Assembly (NCBI GenBank): GCA_028281785.1
Contig: JANQJG010000067.1
Location: 1-64,000 of the forward strand
Length of the DNA: 64,000 nt
Origin: Rhodospirillales bacterium
GTDB lineage: Bacteria; Pseudomonadota; Alphaproteobacteria; Rhodospirillales; Shumkoniaceae
Reading direction: 5' to 3'
Part shown: piece after piece, positions 47,395-56,166 of the stretch
Position numbering within the stretch: position 1 is the stretch's first letter
Layout of the letters: each line of letters begins with the position of its first letter
The notes under the pieces: generated by a model
The model's database searches: none
What the model was told of the DNA's origin: nothing
Seen by the model: the letters and a program-made list of their open reading frames with translations, nothing else
Translations under genes and position numbers: made by a program

Positions 47395-48714
47395 TCAATT
47401 CCCCCGGACCAGATTGGGCAGCCACATGGCGATCTCGGGGAAGAACAGCACCAGGAACATGCCGATGACCTGCAGGGCGATGAAAGGCAGGACACCCAGG
47501 AAGATTTCCTGCAATTCGACGTCCTCGGGCGCGACGCTCTTCAACCAGAACGCCGCCGGGCCGAAGGGCGGCGACAGGAAATAGATCTGCATGTTCATCA
47601 CGAACAGCACCCCGAACCACACCGGATCGAAGCCGAGATCGACAACCACCGGCGCGAAGATGGGCACCGTGATGAATACGATGGCGATCCACTCCATGAA
47701 GGTGCCGAGCAGCATCAGGATCAGCATCATGACGATGATGATGCCGAGCGGCGGCAGGTCGAGGCCGGTCAGGATCACCTTCATGAAGGTGGTGCCGCCG
47801 ATCACGTTGTAGACGCCGACCAGGCTGACGGCGCCGAGGATCAGCCAGATGATCCGGCCCATCGTGTACATGGTCCGCTCGATGGCGTCGAGCAGCATGT
47901 CCCAGCTCAAATGCCGGCGGATCGCGGCCGTGACGATGGCCCCGAACACGCCCACGCCCGCCGCCTCGGTCACGGAGGCGATGCCGCCATAGATGCTGCC
48001 CATCACCCAGGTGATGAGCAGAAGCGGCAAGGCCAGGCCGCGCATCAGCTTGAGCTTGCCCATGAAAGACAGGTCCTGAAGCTCCGTCGGCGGCAGGGGC
48101 GCCAGATGCGGCTGCAGATTGCAGCGGATCAGGATGTAGGCGATGTACATGCTGGCATAGAGCGCCCCCGGCACGAAGCCGGCCAGGAACAGGTCGGTGA
48201 TCGACACCCCGGCAGCGAAGCCGTAGACGATCATCACCACGCTGGGTGGAATGAGCGTCGCCAATATTCCGGCGGCGCAGATGGTCCCCATGGCCAGCTT
48301 GCGGTCATAGCCGAGCCGCATCATCTGCGGCAGGGCGATCAAGCCGAGCATGACGATCTCGCCGCCGATCACGCCGGTCATCGCCGCCATGATCACCGAC
48401 ACCAGGACCGTCTGCACGGCGACGCCGCCCCGGATGTTGCCGGAGATGATCGCCATGGCGTTGAACAGATCCTCGGCCACGCCCGACCGCTCCAGAATGC
48501 TCGCCATCAGCACGAACAGCGGCACCGCCACCAGCGGGTACTTGTGAAGGACGTCCATGACATTGGACGCGACGAGAAAGAGGCCGGGCTCGCCGAACTT
48601 GAGCAGGGTGATCCCGATGGACACGACCAGGGTCGTGACGCCCAGCGGCATGCCGGTCATCATCAGCAGCAGCAGCGCGACGACCATGAGGACCGTGATG
48701 GTTCCGATGTCCAT
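47395..48714 (-). CDS. TRAP transporter large permease (DctM type), third system
   Basis: 439-aa polytopic membrane protein. Family blocks include NAMAIISGNIRGGVAVQTVL, GILATLIPPSVVMIVYGF and FLSPPFGPAAFWLKSV. The last sequence is a variant found in DctM subfamilies that often pair with larger DctQ subunits. The start follows the DctQ stop by four bases with GGAAG upstream. The substrate is set by the binding protein at 49327. Confidence 0.93.
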   Translation of the reverse strand: MDIGTITVLMVVALLLLMMTGMPLGVTTLVVSIGITLLKFGEPGLFLVASNVMDVLHKYPLVAVPLFVLMASILERSGVAEDLFNAMAIISGNIRGGVAVQTVLVSVIMAAMTGVIGGEIVMLGLIALPQMMRLGYDRKLAMGTICAAGILATLIPPSVVMIVYGFAAGVSITDLFLAGFVPGALYASMYIAYILIRCNLQPHLAPLPPTELQDLSFMGKLKLMRGLALPLLLITWVMGSIYGGIASVTEAAGVGVFGAIVTAAIRRHLSWDMLLDAIERTMYTMGRIIWLILGAVSLVGVYNVIGGTTFMKVILTGLDLPPLGIIIVMMLILMLLGTFMEWIAIVFITVPIFAPVVVDLGFDPVWFGVLFVMNMQIYFLSPPFGPAAFWLKSVAPEDVELQEIFLGVLPFIALQVIGMFLVLFFPEIAMWLPNLVRGN

Positions 48715-48718
48715 GGCG

Positions 48719-49216
48719 CTACTTCCAGTGGCCGTAGGTCTTGAGATGCCGCGCGGTGTTCACCAGAAGCTGAACCACATAGATCGCCGCGCCGAGGAAC
48801 AGGATGGTCTTGGCGATCATCGGTTCGGGCGAGTTGAACGCCGTTCCCGCGAGCTCATGCAGCCTGTAGGCCTCGACCATCATCGGCCACGCCGCGTAGG
48901 CCAGGGTCCCCAGGGCCAGCACCCCCACGACGTTGGAGAAGGTATCCAGCCACCATTGCACCGGCGCGGGCGAGAGCACATAGACGATGGTGATGGCGAT
49001 GTGGCCTTTCTGCTGGGTCACGTACCCGACCGACATCATCCAGGCGGTCGCGCACAAAACCATCACCACCTCGAAGGCCCACATGGTGGGGGCGTGGAAG
49101 ACATAGCGCATCACAACCTCGTAGAAGGTGATGCAGGCGAGCATGAAATAGAGCTGGCCGGCCGCCCGCCCGATGAAGGTCGTCACCGTGTCGACCGGCC
49201 TCAAAAAGGTTTCCAT
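48719..49216 (-). CDS. TRAP transporter small permease (DctQ type), third system
   Basis: 165 aa with four hydrophobic segments; the loop sequence MSVGYVTQQKGHIAITIVY is typical for DctQ. It is placed between the binding-protein gene (49327) and DctM (47395) on the same strand. GAGAGG lies eight bases before the ATG. Confidence 0.9.
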   Translation of the reverse strand: METFLRPVDTVTTFIGRAAGQLYFMLACITFYEVVMRYVFHAPTMWAFEVVMVLCATAWMMSVGYVTQQKGHIAITIVYVLSPAPVQWWLDTFSNVVGVLALGTLAYAAWPMMVEAYRLHELAGTAFNSPEPMIAKTILFLGAAIYVVQLLVNTARHLKTYGHWK

Positions 49217-49326
49217 CGCGGTCGCCTCTCTTCCCCGTTCGATTGATTATGCGGCCAAGCAGCGGCGGAAACGGGGGGTCTCCCCGTCCCCGCGCATCAC
49301 TTCGTCGTCGCGCGGACGGCGCGCCC

Positions 49327-50370
49327 CTACAGAAGGGCGAGCCTCTTCATGAACTCGATATGCGCGTTGTAGACCTTTTCCGCGAACGGGCTCTTCTTCG
49401 AGAAGTCGAGCCAAGCCTTCTCGGCGATCTTGCGCAGCTTCATGCGCTCTTCGTTGCTCCAGTCGATCACGGTCACGGGCTCGCCCTTGCCCGACTGGTC
49501 GAGCGCGACCAGCTCCCGGTCCTTGGCCTCGGTGTAGTGGCGCTTCTTCATGTACATCCACTCCCACCAGGTATGCAGGGCGGATTGCAGCTCGGGGCCC
49601 ATCTTGTCCCAGACCTTGCCATTGACGACGAAGGAATGGACGGCCTGCGAGTGAATGCCCGGCCAGATCGGATAGGGGGCGATCCGGTTATAGCCGTTGG
49701 TCCGGTTGTTGAAGTAGGAGCTGACGTCGGACCCATCGATCACGCCCTTGTCGAGGGCGGTCAGCGCTTCGCCGGTCGGCATGGCGACCGTCGAGGCGCC
49801 GGCCCGGCGGAACACTTCCGCCACCAGGCCTTCCGGCGCCCGCAGCTTCTTGCCCTTCAGGTCGGCCACGCCCTTGATCGGGACCTTCGAGACGAAGGCT
49901 TCACGGTTGTACGGGCCGGCGCCGACGACGTGGACGGCGCCCTTGCCGAAGACCATGTCATAGCCTTCCTGTGCCAGCTCCACGCCGGGACCCATGAAAT
50001 AGAACATCTGCTCCTGGTCGGCATTGTTGTAACCAGCCACGAGGTTGCCGAGCAGCGCGAAACCCGGCTCGATGCCGGAATGGTATTCCATCGAGGTGAT
50101 ATGGCCGTCGAGGATGCCGGCCTTGATGGCCGGAACGGTCTCCTTGCGCGGAACCACCTGACCGTCGGAGAACCATTCGATGTTGAGCTTGCCGCCGGTC
50201 ATGTTCTTGAGCGCGTCGGTCCATTCGCCTTTCTGAACGCGGAAAGTCTCGTCGCCCGCCCGGTCGCTGGTTTGGATTTTCAGGGTCACACCGTCGGCGA
50301 GAGCGGAGCCGACGCCAATTGCGGTGCCGATCGCGGCGGCCGCGAGTGCTTTCATCAAACGTTTCGTCAT
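49327..50370 (-). CDS. TRAP transporter solute-binding protein (DctP type), third system
   Basis: 347 aa from ATG 50370, which has AAAGGAGG directly upstream. The upstream in-frame extension is not coding. The signal core is ALAAAAIGTAIGVGSALA. The ligand-binding arginine region reads KGKKLRAPEGLVAEVFRRAG with AMPTGEALTALDKGVIDGSD. Its sequence differs clearly from the binding protein at 24315, so the two TRAP systems should carry different acids. It is the first gene of the dctPQM-small-protein operon. Confidence 0.92.
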   Translation of the reverse strand: MTKRLMKALAAAAIGTAIGVGSALADGVTLKIQTSDRAGDETFRVQKGEWTDALKNMTGGKLNIEWFSDGQVVPRKETVPAIKAGILDGHITSMEYHSGIEPGFALLGNLVAGYNNADQEQMFYFMGPGVELAQEGYDMVFGKGAVHVVGAGPYNREAFVSKVPIKGVADLKGKKLRAPEGLVAEVFRRAGASTVAMPTGEALTALDKGVIDGSDVSSYFNNRTNGYNRIAPYPIWPGIHSQAVHSFVVNGKVWDKMGPELQSALHTWWEWMYMKKRHYTEAKDRELVALDQSGKGEPVTVIDWSNEERMKLRKIAEKAWLDFSKKSPFAEKVYNAHIEFMKRLALL

Positions 50371-50861
50371 GCCTGCCTCCTTTACCGTGCTCTTGTGCCC
50401 GAGCCCGGCCACCGGGCTCACCTTTCTTCGCGGATTGATTCTTCTGTTTTCGATCTCGAGACTCTCCCACCCTCCGGAAGTTGGAGGCCGGGCCAAATTA
50501 TCGTGAAAGTTGTATATAAAATCGCTTTTGTCTCGAATAACGTCCACCCACCCACTTCGTTTCTTTGTTATCGAGAGGAATTTTGATCGAAATCCCACCA
50601 TACGCCCGTCAAGGTGTCAACGCGGGACGCCCGTCGATCTCGCGACGGGATCATGCGCAACACTCCCAGGCCCTGGGACGATACGCCTCGCCAACAAAAA
50701 TTGTCAATAATTTTATCGACAGTTTCGGTGGCAGTTCAAGAAACTCACCGTCGCTGATCTGTCTCCAACTCATCTTTGAGCTTGCGTGAAGCCGTCCCGT
50801 GGCTTTTTCTGCGACCGCAACCAAGGCACTGTCGGATCTCGATACCGCGAAGACCGGGAAC
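50371..50861. other. Upstream region of the third TRAP operon
   Basis: About 490 bases between the divergent TRAP operon and a small exported-protein gene. AT-rich stretches occur at 50498-50530 and 50695-50725. On the minus strand a TTGACA (50707-50702) is followed 18 bases later by TATCGT, a weak sigma70-like pair with a long leader. No gene was found. Confidence 0.4.
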
Positions 50862-51113
50862 ATGAAATACCTGCCGCTTATCGCCATACTCTTGCTTGCG
50901 GCCGTGGGTGCCACCTACTGGCACTACCGAAGCCTCGATCCCTGCGATTGGATGGCGATGGACAGTGCCGATCGATCCGGGTTGCCGCTGCCCATCGTTC
51001 GCGCCCGGATCGCCGGAGAATTCCTGCTCAAGGGAATCACCGACCCCGCCCCCCTGGACTGTGTCGTCGAATGGTGGCATCTGCGCCAGGACAATCCGCC
51101 GCCGTCCCGGTAG
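50862..51113 (+). CDS. Small exported or membrane-anchored protein, unknown
   Basis: 83 aa from ATG 50862. A hydrophobic N-terminal segment (YLPLIAILLLAAVGATYW) is either a signal anchor or an uncleaved signal peptide. The short periplasmic domain has two cysteines, in DPCDWMAMD and LDCVVEWWHL, that could form a disulfide. An upstream in-frame start at 50799 would bury the hydrophobic segment and is less likely. No function can be assigned. Confidence 0.6.
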   Translation: MKYLPLIAILLLAAVGATYWHYRSLDPCDWMAMDSADRSGLPLPIVRARIAGEFLLKGITDPAPLDCVVEWWHLRQDNPPPSR

Positions 51114-51232
51114 ATCGTTGAACCAATCATTCGTTCAGACCCGGCTGTTGCGCCGATGCCGGGCAATCTCCATGTGTCTTCGCGGTGCCGGCCGTGACAG
51201 CGCGGCCGGCGGCGATGCGTGGAGGGGTGACA

Positions 51233-52600
51233 ATGTCGATGCTGGGCAAGAAAGGGCTGCCCGTGCTGCGGCACTGGGGCCTTTGGATGTCGATAGGGGT
51301 TCTTGGGTCGGCGGTGGGATTGGCGTTGGCGGCCGTGCCCGTCGCGGCGCAGCAGCCAGCCTTCGAACGTGACGCGGACTCGGTGATCGACCCCGATACG
51401 GGTGTCCGTCTGCCACCGGGTTTCCGCGCGACCGTCTTTGCCGATGGGCTGGGTCGGGCCAGACATCTGGTCGTGCGCGACAATGGCGACGTTTACGTCC
51501 GCTTGCGCGAGGCAAGGGAAGGCGGCGGCATCGTCGCGCTGCGCGATACGAACGCCGACGGCCGGGCCGACGAGGTTCAACATTTCGGCGGCAGCGGAGC
51601 CGGGGACGAAAGCGTCGGCGCAGGTACCGGCATCGACATCCATGCCGGCCATCTCTATGTCTCCAGTAACGACGCCATCTACCGCTACCCGCTGGCGGAC
51701 AACGTCTTGGTGCCGGAGGGCGAGCCCAAGATTATCGCCGAGGGATTTCCCCAGCAGCGTCAACACGCCTCCAAGGCCTTTGCGTTCGACGACGAGGGAC
51801 GGCTCTACGTCAATGTCGGCGCGCCAAGCAATGCCTGCATGCGGCAGACCCGCACCGCCGGCTCGCCGGGGCAGCAACCTTGCAGGCAGTTGGAGCGCCA
51901 GGCCGGCATCTGGCGGTTCGACGCCGAACGCGTCGGCCAGTCCCAGCGCGGTAGCGGCAAGCGGTTCGTGACCGGCGTGCGCAATATCGTGGCCCTGGAC
52001 TGGAACCCCGGGAGTCGCGAGTTGTTCTTCGTGCAGCATGGCCGCGATCAATTGCAGGAGTTCTTTCCCACGCTTTACTCGGCGGAGCAAAACGCCGAAC
52101 TGCCGGCCGAGGAGCTTCATGTCGCCCGCGAGGGTGCCGACTATGGCTGGCCCTATACCTATTACGATCCGATCGCCAAATCGCGGATGGTCGCGCCGGA
52201 ATATGGCGGCGACGGCAAAACGCCGGCCAAGGCCGGCAAATACGAGGAGCCGATACTGGCCTTTCCGGGTCACTGGGGTCCCAATGACCTTCTCTTCTAC
52301 ACGGGCGATCAGTTCCCCGCGGCCTTTCAAGGTGGGGCCTTTATCGCCTTCCACGGCTCCTGGAATCGGTCACCGCTGCCTCAGGCGGGCTTCAATGTCG
52401 TTTTCGTTCCGTTCGAGGGAAACCGGCCGCGCGGCGATTGGTATGTCTTCGCGGACGGGTTCGCGGGCGCCGAGCCTCCCGCCGACCCGCGCGAGGCCCC
52501 TCGCCGTCCCATGGGGCTTGCCGTGGGTCCCGACGGCGGCCTTTTTGTCTCGGATTCGATTCAGGGCCGTATCTGGCGAATCGGCCATGATGGCGGCTGA
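51233..52600 (+). CDS. PQQ-type sugar/sorbosone dehydrogenase-like beta-propeller
   Basis: 455-aa exported protein starting at ATG 51233 behind GGAGGGG. The signal region is VLGSAVGLALAAVPVAAQQ. The body is a six-bladed propeller of the sGDH/L-sorbosone dehydrogenase family: LPPGFRATVFADGLGRARHL, ALRDTNADGRADEVQHFGG, KRFVTGVRNIVALDWNPG, EGADYGWPYTYYDP and FHGSWNRSP. These enzymes oxidise sugars or aldoses in the periplasm with PQQ. Cofactor use is inferred from the family only. It is probably co-transcribed with the FMN reductase that follows. Confidence 0.86.
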   Translation: MSMLGKKGLPVLRHWGLWMSIGVLGSAVGLALAAVPVAAQQPAFERDADSVIDPDTGVRLPPGFRATVFADGLGRARHLVVRDNGDVYVRLREAREGGGIVALRDTNADGRADEVQHFGGSGAGDESVGAGTGIDIHAGHLYVSSNDAIYRYPLADNVLVPEGEPKIIAEGFPQQRQHASKAFAFDDEGRLYVNVGAPSNACMRQTRTAGSPGQQPCRQLERQAGIWRFDAERVGQSQRGSGKRFVTGVRNIVALDWNPGSRELFFVQHGRDQLQEFFPTLYSAEQNAELPAEELHVAREGADYGWPYTYYDPIAKSRMVAPEYGGDGKTPAKAGKYEEPILAFPGHWGPNDLLFYTGDQFPAAFQGGAFIAFHGSWNRSPLPQAGFNVVFVPFEGNRPRGDWYVFADGFAGAEPPADPREAPRRPMGLAVGPDGGLFVSDSIQGRIWRIGHDGG

Positions 52601-52650
52601 AGAATCCGGTCAGGGCATAGATCCGGCAGCGGAAAGAGGGGGACCAAGTC

Positions 52651-53232
52651 ATGGCGCTGAAGTTCGTCAGCCTGTACGGATCGGTGCGATCCGACCGCCA
52701 GGGCATCAAGCTCGCGCGATTCCTGAATACGCAGGTCAAGTCGCGCGGTCACGAACTGGACTTCGTCGACGCCCTGGAGTATCGGCTGCCCCTGCTCGAC
52801 CGGATGTACAAGGAGTATCCGAAGGGCGAGGCGCCGGCCCCGCTGGAGGAACTCGCTGAGACGATTCGAGGCGCCGACGGCTTCCTCATTGTCAGCGGCG
52901 AGTACAATCATGGTATCCCGCCGGCCCTCAAGAACCTGCTCGACCACTTTCTCGAGGAGTGGTTCTTCCGGCCCTCGGCCATCGCCTGCTATTCGGCGGG
53001 CTCGTTCGGCGGTGTGCGGGCCGCGGTGCAGCTCCGGGCGACGCTGGCCGAGCTCGGCATGCCGAGCATCTCCTCGATCTTCGCCGTGCCCAAGGTACAG
53101 AACGCCTTCGAGGAGGACGGCACGCCGCAGGATCCGGCCTGGGAGCGTCGCGTCGGACGTTTCCTGACGGAGTTCGAGTGGTGGGCCCAGGCCCTGGCCG
53201 ATGCCCGCCGCAACAGGGGCGTGCCCTATTAG
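52651..53232 (+). CDS. NADPH-dependent FMN reductase family protein
   Basis: 193-aa flavodoxin-fold protein. The FMN phosphate loop reads LYGSVRSDRQGIKLARFL, and the second loop contains SGEYNHGIPPALKNLLDHF, the hallmark of the ArsH/SsuE/ChrR-like reductase family. It would reduce FMN, quinones or metal ions with NAD(P)H. It starts 50 bases after the propeller gene on the same strand. The low-GC cassette starts just downstream, in the opposite direction. Confidence 0.9.
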   Translation: MALKFVSLYGSVRSDRQGIKLARFLNTQVKSRGHELDFVDALEYRLPLLDRMYKEYPKGEAPAPLEELAETIRGADGFLIVSGEYNHGIPPALKNLLDHFLEEWFFRPSAIACYSAGSFGGVRAAVQLRATLAELGMPSISSIFAVPKVQNAFEEDGTPQDPAWERRVGRFLTEFEWWAQALADARRNRGVPY

Positions 53233-53318
53233 AGCATTATGTGATGAGGTATATGCGCCTGCGCCGGAGCGATTTTGCGTGCCGGGCAGCAGACGGGCGC
53301 GGCGCACTTGTTGGCAGG

Positions 53319-53900
53319 TCAGGACAACTGATGAGCAGATACTCGGAAGACGCCTTTAATGCATTCGGGGTTACATACACAGATCTGAATGTGAGTTTTG
53401 GCGTAGAATCCAGACCCTTTGTAGATCGGAGCGCCCTCCAGAAATATGCCCCGGACCGAATCAACAGGCATCTCACCAGCTTCCTTCCTGATGTCATGCA
53501 ACAGCCTGATCACGGCGCAATCAAGGTTGCGCCTGAGCGTGTCCGGGCTGTTCTCGGGAAGCGGGTATCCAGCTTTCTTCGTGATTTCAACGAGCCGTTG
53601 ATGGGCACTACGAACATGCTGCACGCCGGCCGACGTCGTTAAATCAAGACAGCGTCCCAAATCTATAACGGCACCAACTACCGCAGGATTGGTGATTCTG
53701 GGACCGCGACCCAAGTCTTTCAGCTCCCGCGCAAATTCGATACCTCGTATTGGGTTGGCTTCCCAAAAATAAATCCCTGGCCCAAGCCAATCATAATCAT
53801 TTTGACTCGGCCTGAAGTCCGACCCGGACAACAGCTTCTCCGCGACGGCGGCATCACAGCCGTGGTAACCCAGGACAAATGATGAGGAAAGTTTGTGCAA
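53319..53900 (-). CDS. PARP/ART-fold-like protein, candidate toxin
   Basis: 193 aa, no signal peptide. It carries YHGC (His13) and LGPGIYFWE (Tyr44), the spacing and sequence of the His and Tyr strands of PARP-type ADP-ribosyltransferases (compare HG-S/T and GIYFA). The C-terminal strand THIQICVCN would hold the third catalytic residue; here it offers His170 or Gln172, not a clear Glu. The only plausible start is TTG 53900. It lies in the same frame as, and three bases after, the stop of the 66-aa gene upstream. Base composition is clearly lower in GC than the neighbours, suggesting acquisition. The ART-like assignment is by motif only. Confidence 0.7.
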   Translation of the reverse strand: MHKLSSSFVLGYHGCDAAVAEKLLSGSDFRPSQNDYDWLGPGIYFWEANPIRGIEFARELKDLGRGPRITNPAVVGAVIDLGRCLDLTTSAGVQHVRSAHQRLVEITKKAGYPLPENSPDTLRRNLDCAVIRLLHDIRKEAGEMPVDSVRGIFLEGAPIYKGSGFYAKTHIQICVCNPECIKGVFRVSAHQLS

Positions 53901-53903
53901 GCG

Positions 53904-54104
53904 TTAGTCGTATTTTTTGGACAGACGCCCAGTAGGAGTATGGATTCCCAGAGAAACTAGTTTTGACTGCGCTTTTTCTTTCGAAGAAGTTGCCTTTTTT
54001 GTATAATCTTTTGCTGACTTCTTGAAATTATTGGCATCCCTTTGAGTAAGAACGGATGATGCAGAAGACCCTGTCGCCCTTTTACCAATCTGTGCTTTCA
54101 CCAT
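53904..54104 (-). CDS. Small basic protein, candidate antitoxin partner
   Basis: 66 aa, rich in Lys, Ser, Ala and Thr, with no hydrophobic segment. GAGGTG lies five bases before the ATG. The last part, KLVSLGIHTPTGRLSKKY, looks like a conserved C-terminal tail. It directly precedes the ART-like gene (TAA, one codon, TTG), so translation is probably coupled. The order small-then-large, the tight spacing and the low GC of the pair resemble toxin-antitoxin cassettes. No antitoxin family is recognised. Confidence 0.65.
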   Translation of the reverse strand: MVKAQIGKRATGSSASSVLTQRDANNFKKSAKDYTKKATSSKEKAQSKLVSLGIHTPTGRLSKKYD

Positions 54105-54383
54105 TTCTCACCTCTTCTTGTGGATCCGCCTCGGATCATCATTGATATATTCTCTCTTCATCCGCTGTCAAAGTCCACCTTCAATCACCCGAGATCGCCT
54201 GCGCCCGCCGGCCCTTTCCCTGGATCATGGGCGGCCACCATGGTAGTCTGATCCGGCGTATCAGGGCGCATTCCGTCCACGGGCAGGGACACTCCCACCT
54301 GAACTCTCTGGTTCTTACTTTCAGGACGACCCTCTTTCCGCCCGTTTCGTGGACACCGGGCTCACTTTGAAAGAAGGTCCGTC

Positions 54384-55925
54384 ATGACGCCGCCCTCCCC
54401 CGACGCGACGCGCCTCATCCGTCCCCTCCCGGCCAAGCCCAATCTCGAGAAGCAGAGGAAGCTCGCCAAGGCTCTGATGCGCGCCTATTGCCGCGGCGAG
54501 GCGGAGGCGACGGATCGGGTACAGGCCCTCCATCCCGATCCGCCGCCGCCCAGCGAATTCGTCCTTGGCGACGCCCAGCTCGTGATCGCCCGCAGCCATG
54601 GCTTCCCCAGCTGGCCCAAGCTGAAGAGGAAGATCGATTCGCTCACCAGGTCGCCCATCGACCGGTTTGTCGACGCGGTCAAGGCCGGCGATACGGACGG
54701 CCTGCGCCAGCTTCTGGAGACCCACCCGGATCTCGCGGCGCGGATCAACGACCCCCTGTTCGATTTCGGGCGGACCGCCGTCCATGCCGCACGCGACAAT
54801 TTGTCGATGCTCGACCTTCTCCTGTCCCACGGCGCCGACATCAACGCAAAGAGCGCCTGGGAGAAGGGCGGGTTCGGGATCCTCGAGGATGTCGCCCTCG
54901 AACGGGCCGGGCCGCTCATCGCCCGCGGCGCCGTCGTCGATGTCTGGGCCGCCGCCCATCTCGGCATGATCGATCGGCTCGGGGAGCTCATCGCGTCCGA
55001 TCCTGCGCTCGTCAACGCCAAGGGCGGTGACGGCAAGCGGCCGCTCCACTTCGCGCGCACGGTCGAGATCGCCGCGTTCCTTCTCGACAACGGCGCGGAG
55101 ATCGACGCGCGGGACGACGATCACGACGCAACCCCGGCGCAGCACCTCCTCGGCGATCGGCCCGATGTCTGCCGATTCCTGATCTCCCGGGGCGCGCGCA
55201 CGGACCTGCTGATGGCCGCGGCGCTCGGCGAGACAGAGCTCGTCCGCCGACACCTGGAGGAGGATTCCGGCTCGATTCGCATCCGGGTCAACCAGGAGTG
55301 GTTCCCGATGATCGACACCGCCGAGAACGGCGGCCATATCTACCAATGGAGCCTAGGCTTCCATCTTTCCGCCTTTCAGGTCGCGCGCAAATTCGGCCAC
55401 GGACATGTCCTCGAACTACTTTTCGACCATGCTCCACCGGTCGAGCGCCTGCTCGACGCGTTGGCGCTGGGCGACCTCGCGGCCGCCGACACCCTCCTCG
55501 CCGAGAACCCGGAACTCATCCAGTCCGCCGACCATCAAACCTTGCGGCAGATTGCCGACGCCGCGCGAAACAACGATATGCGCGCGTTTCGGGCGATGCT
55601 GACCCTTGGCTTCCCGGTAGACGCACGGTCGCAGCATGGGGCGACACCGCTCCACTGGGCCGCCTTTCATGGCAATCCGGAGATGATGGTCGAGCTGCTG
55701 AACCGCGATTCGCCCCTGGAGTCGCGCGATCGGGACTATGACTCCACCGCCGTGGGTTGGACGATCCACGGCGCTGCCCATGGCTGGTCCGGTATCTCGA
55801 CGGGCCGGCATGCGGAATGCCTGGAACTGCTTCTCAATGCCGGCGCCCGTTTCGACGAGTCGGAGTTCCCGACCGGCCACGACGCGCTCGACAAAGTGCT
55901 CCGTGAACGGCTCTTCGGGCGTTGA
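54384..55925 (+). CDS. Ankyrin-repeat protein
   Basis: 513 aa, apparently cytoplasmic, since no signal peptide is seen. Ankyrin motifs begin around residue 90 (DRFVDAVKAGDTDGLRQLL) and recur through the protein: TAVHAARDNLSMLDLLLSHG, RPLHFARTVEIAAFLLDNGA, and ATPLHWAAFHGNPEMMVELL near the C-terminus. The first 85 residues are a distinct helical domain (LEKQRKLAKALMRAY and AQLVIARSHGFPSWPKLKR). This N-terminal part occurs in other bacterial ankyrin proteins. AGAAGG precedes the ATG. It is probably a protein-protein interaction scaffold with unknown partner. Confidence 0.87.
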   Translation: MTPPSPDATRLIRPLPAKPNLEKQRKLAKALMRAYCRGEAEATDRVQALHPDPPPPSEFVLGDAQLVIARSHGFPSWPKLKRKIDSLTRSPIDRFVDAVKAGDTDGLRQLLETHPDLAARINDPLFDFGRTAVHAARDNLSMLDLLLSHGADINAKSAWEKGGFGILEDVALERAGPLIARGAVVDVWAAAHLGMIDRLGELIASDPALVNAKGGDGKRPLHFARTVEIAAFLLDNGAEIDARDDDHDATPAQHLLGDRPDVCRFLISRGARTDLLMAAALGETELVRRHLEEDSGSIRIRVNQEWFPMIDTAENGGHIYQWSLGFHLSAFQVARKFGHGHVLELLFDHAPPVERLLDALALGDLAAADTLLAENPELIQSADHQTLRQIADAARNNDMRAFRAMLTLGFPVDARSQHGATPLHWAAFHGNPEMMVELLNRDSPLESRDRDYDSTAVGWTIHGAAHGWSGISTGRHAECLELLLNAGARFDESEFPTGHDALDKVLRERLFGR

Positions 55926-56166
55926 CACCTGCCCCCACCAAGGCCGTATACCGTTAGGAGCCGGCGCCGAACCGCGTGCAGAACCAGCCTTGGTCATCCC
56001 GTTAACCGGGAGATAATGAAATCCGGGCTAATCTTCAGGGTCGCGCGGCGGCGAGGACCTGCGGTTGACCGTTGCCGGCGCGATCGTTTGCGATCCATAA
56101 CTGTCTCCGCCGATGCGCCGCCGTGGTCCGGACCGAACATCGGCAAAGGGGACGAAGGATCCCGTC

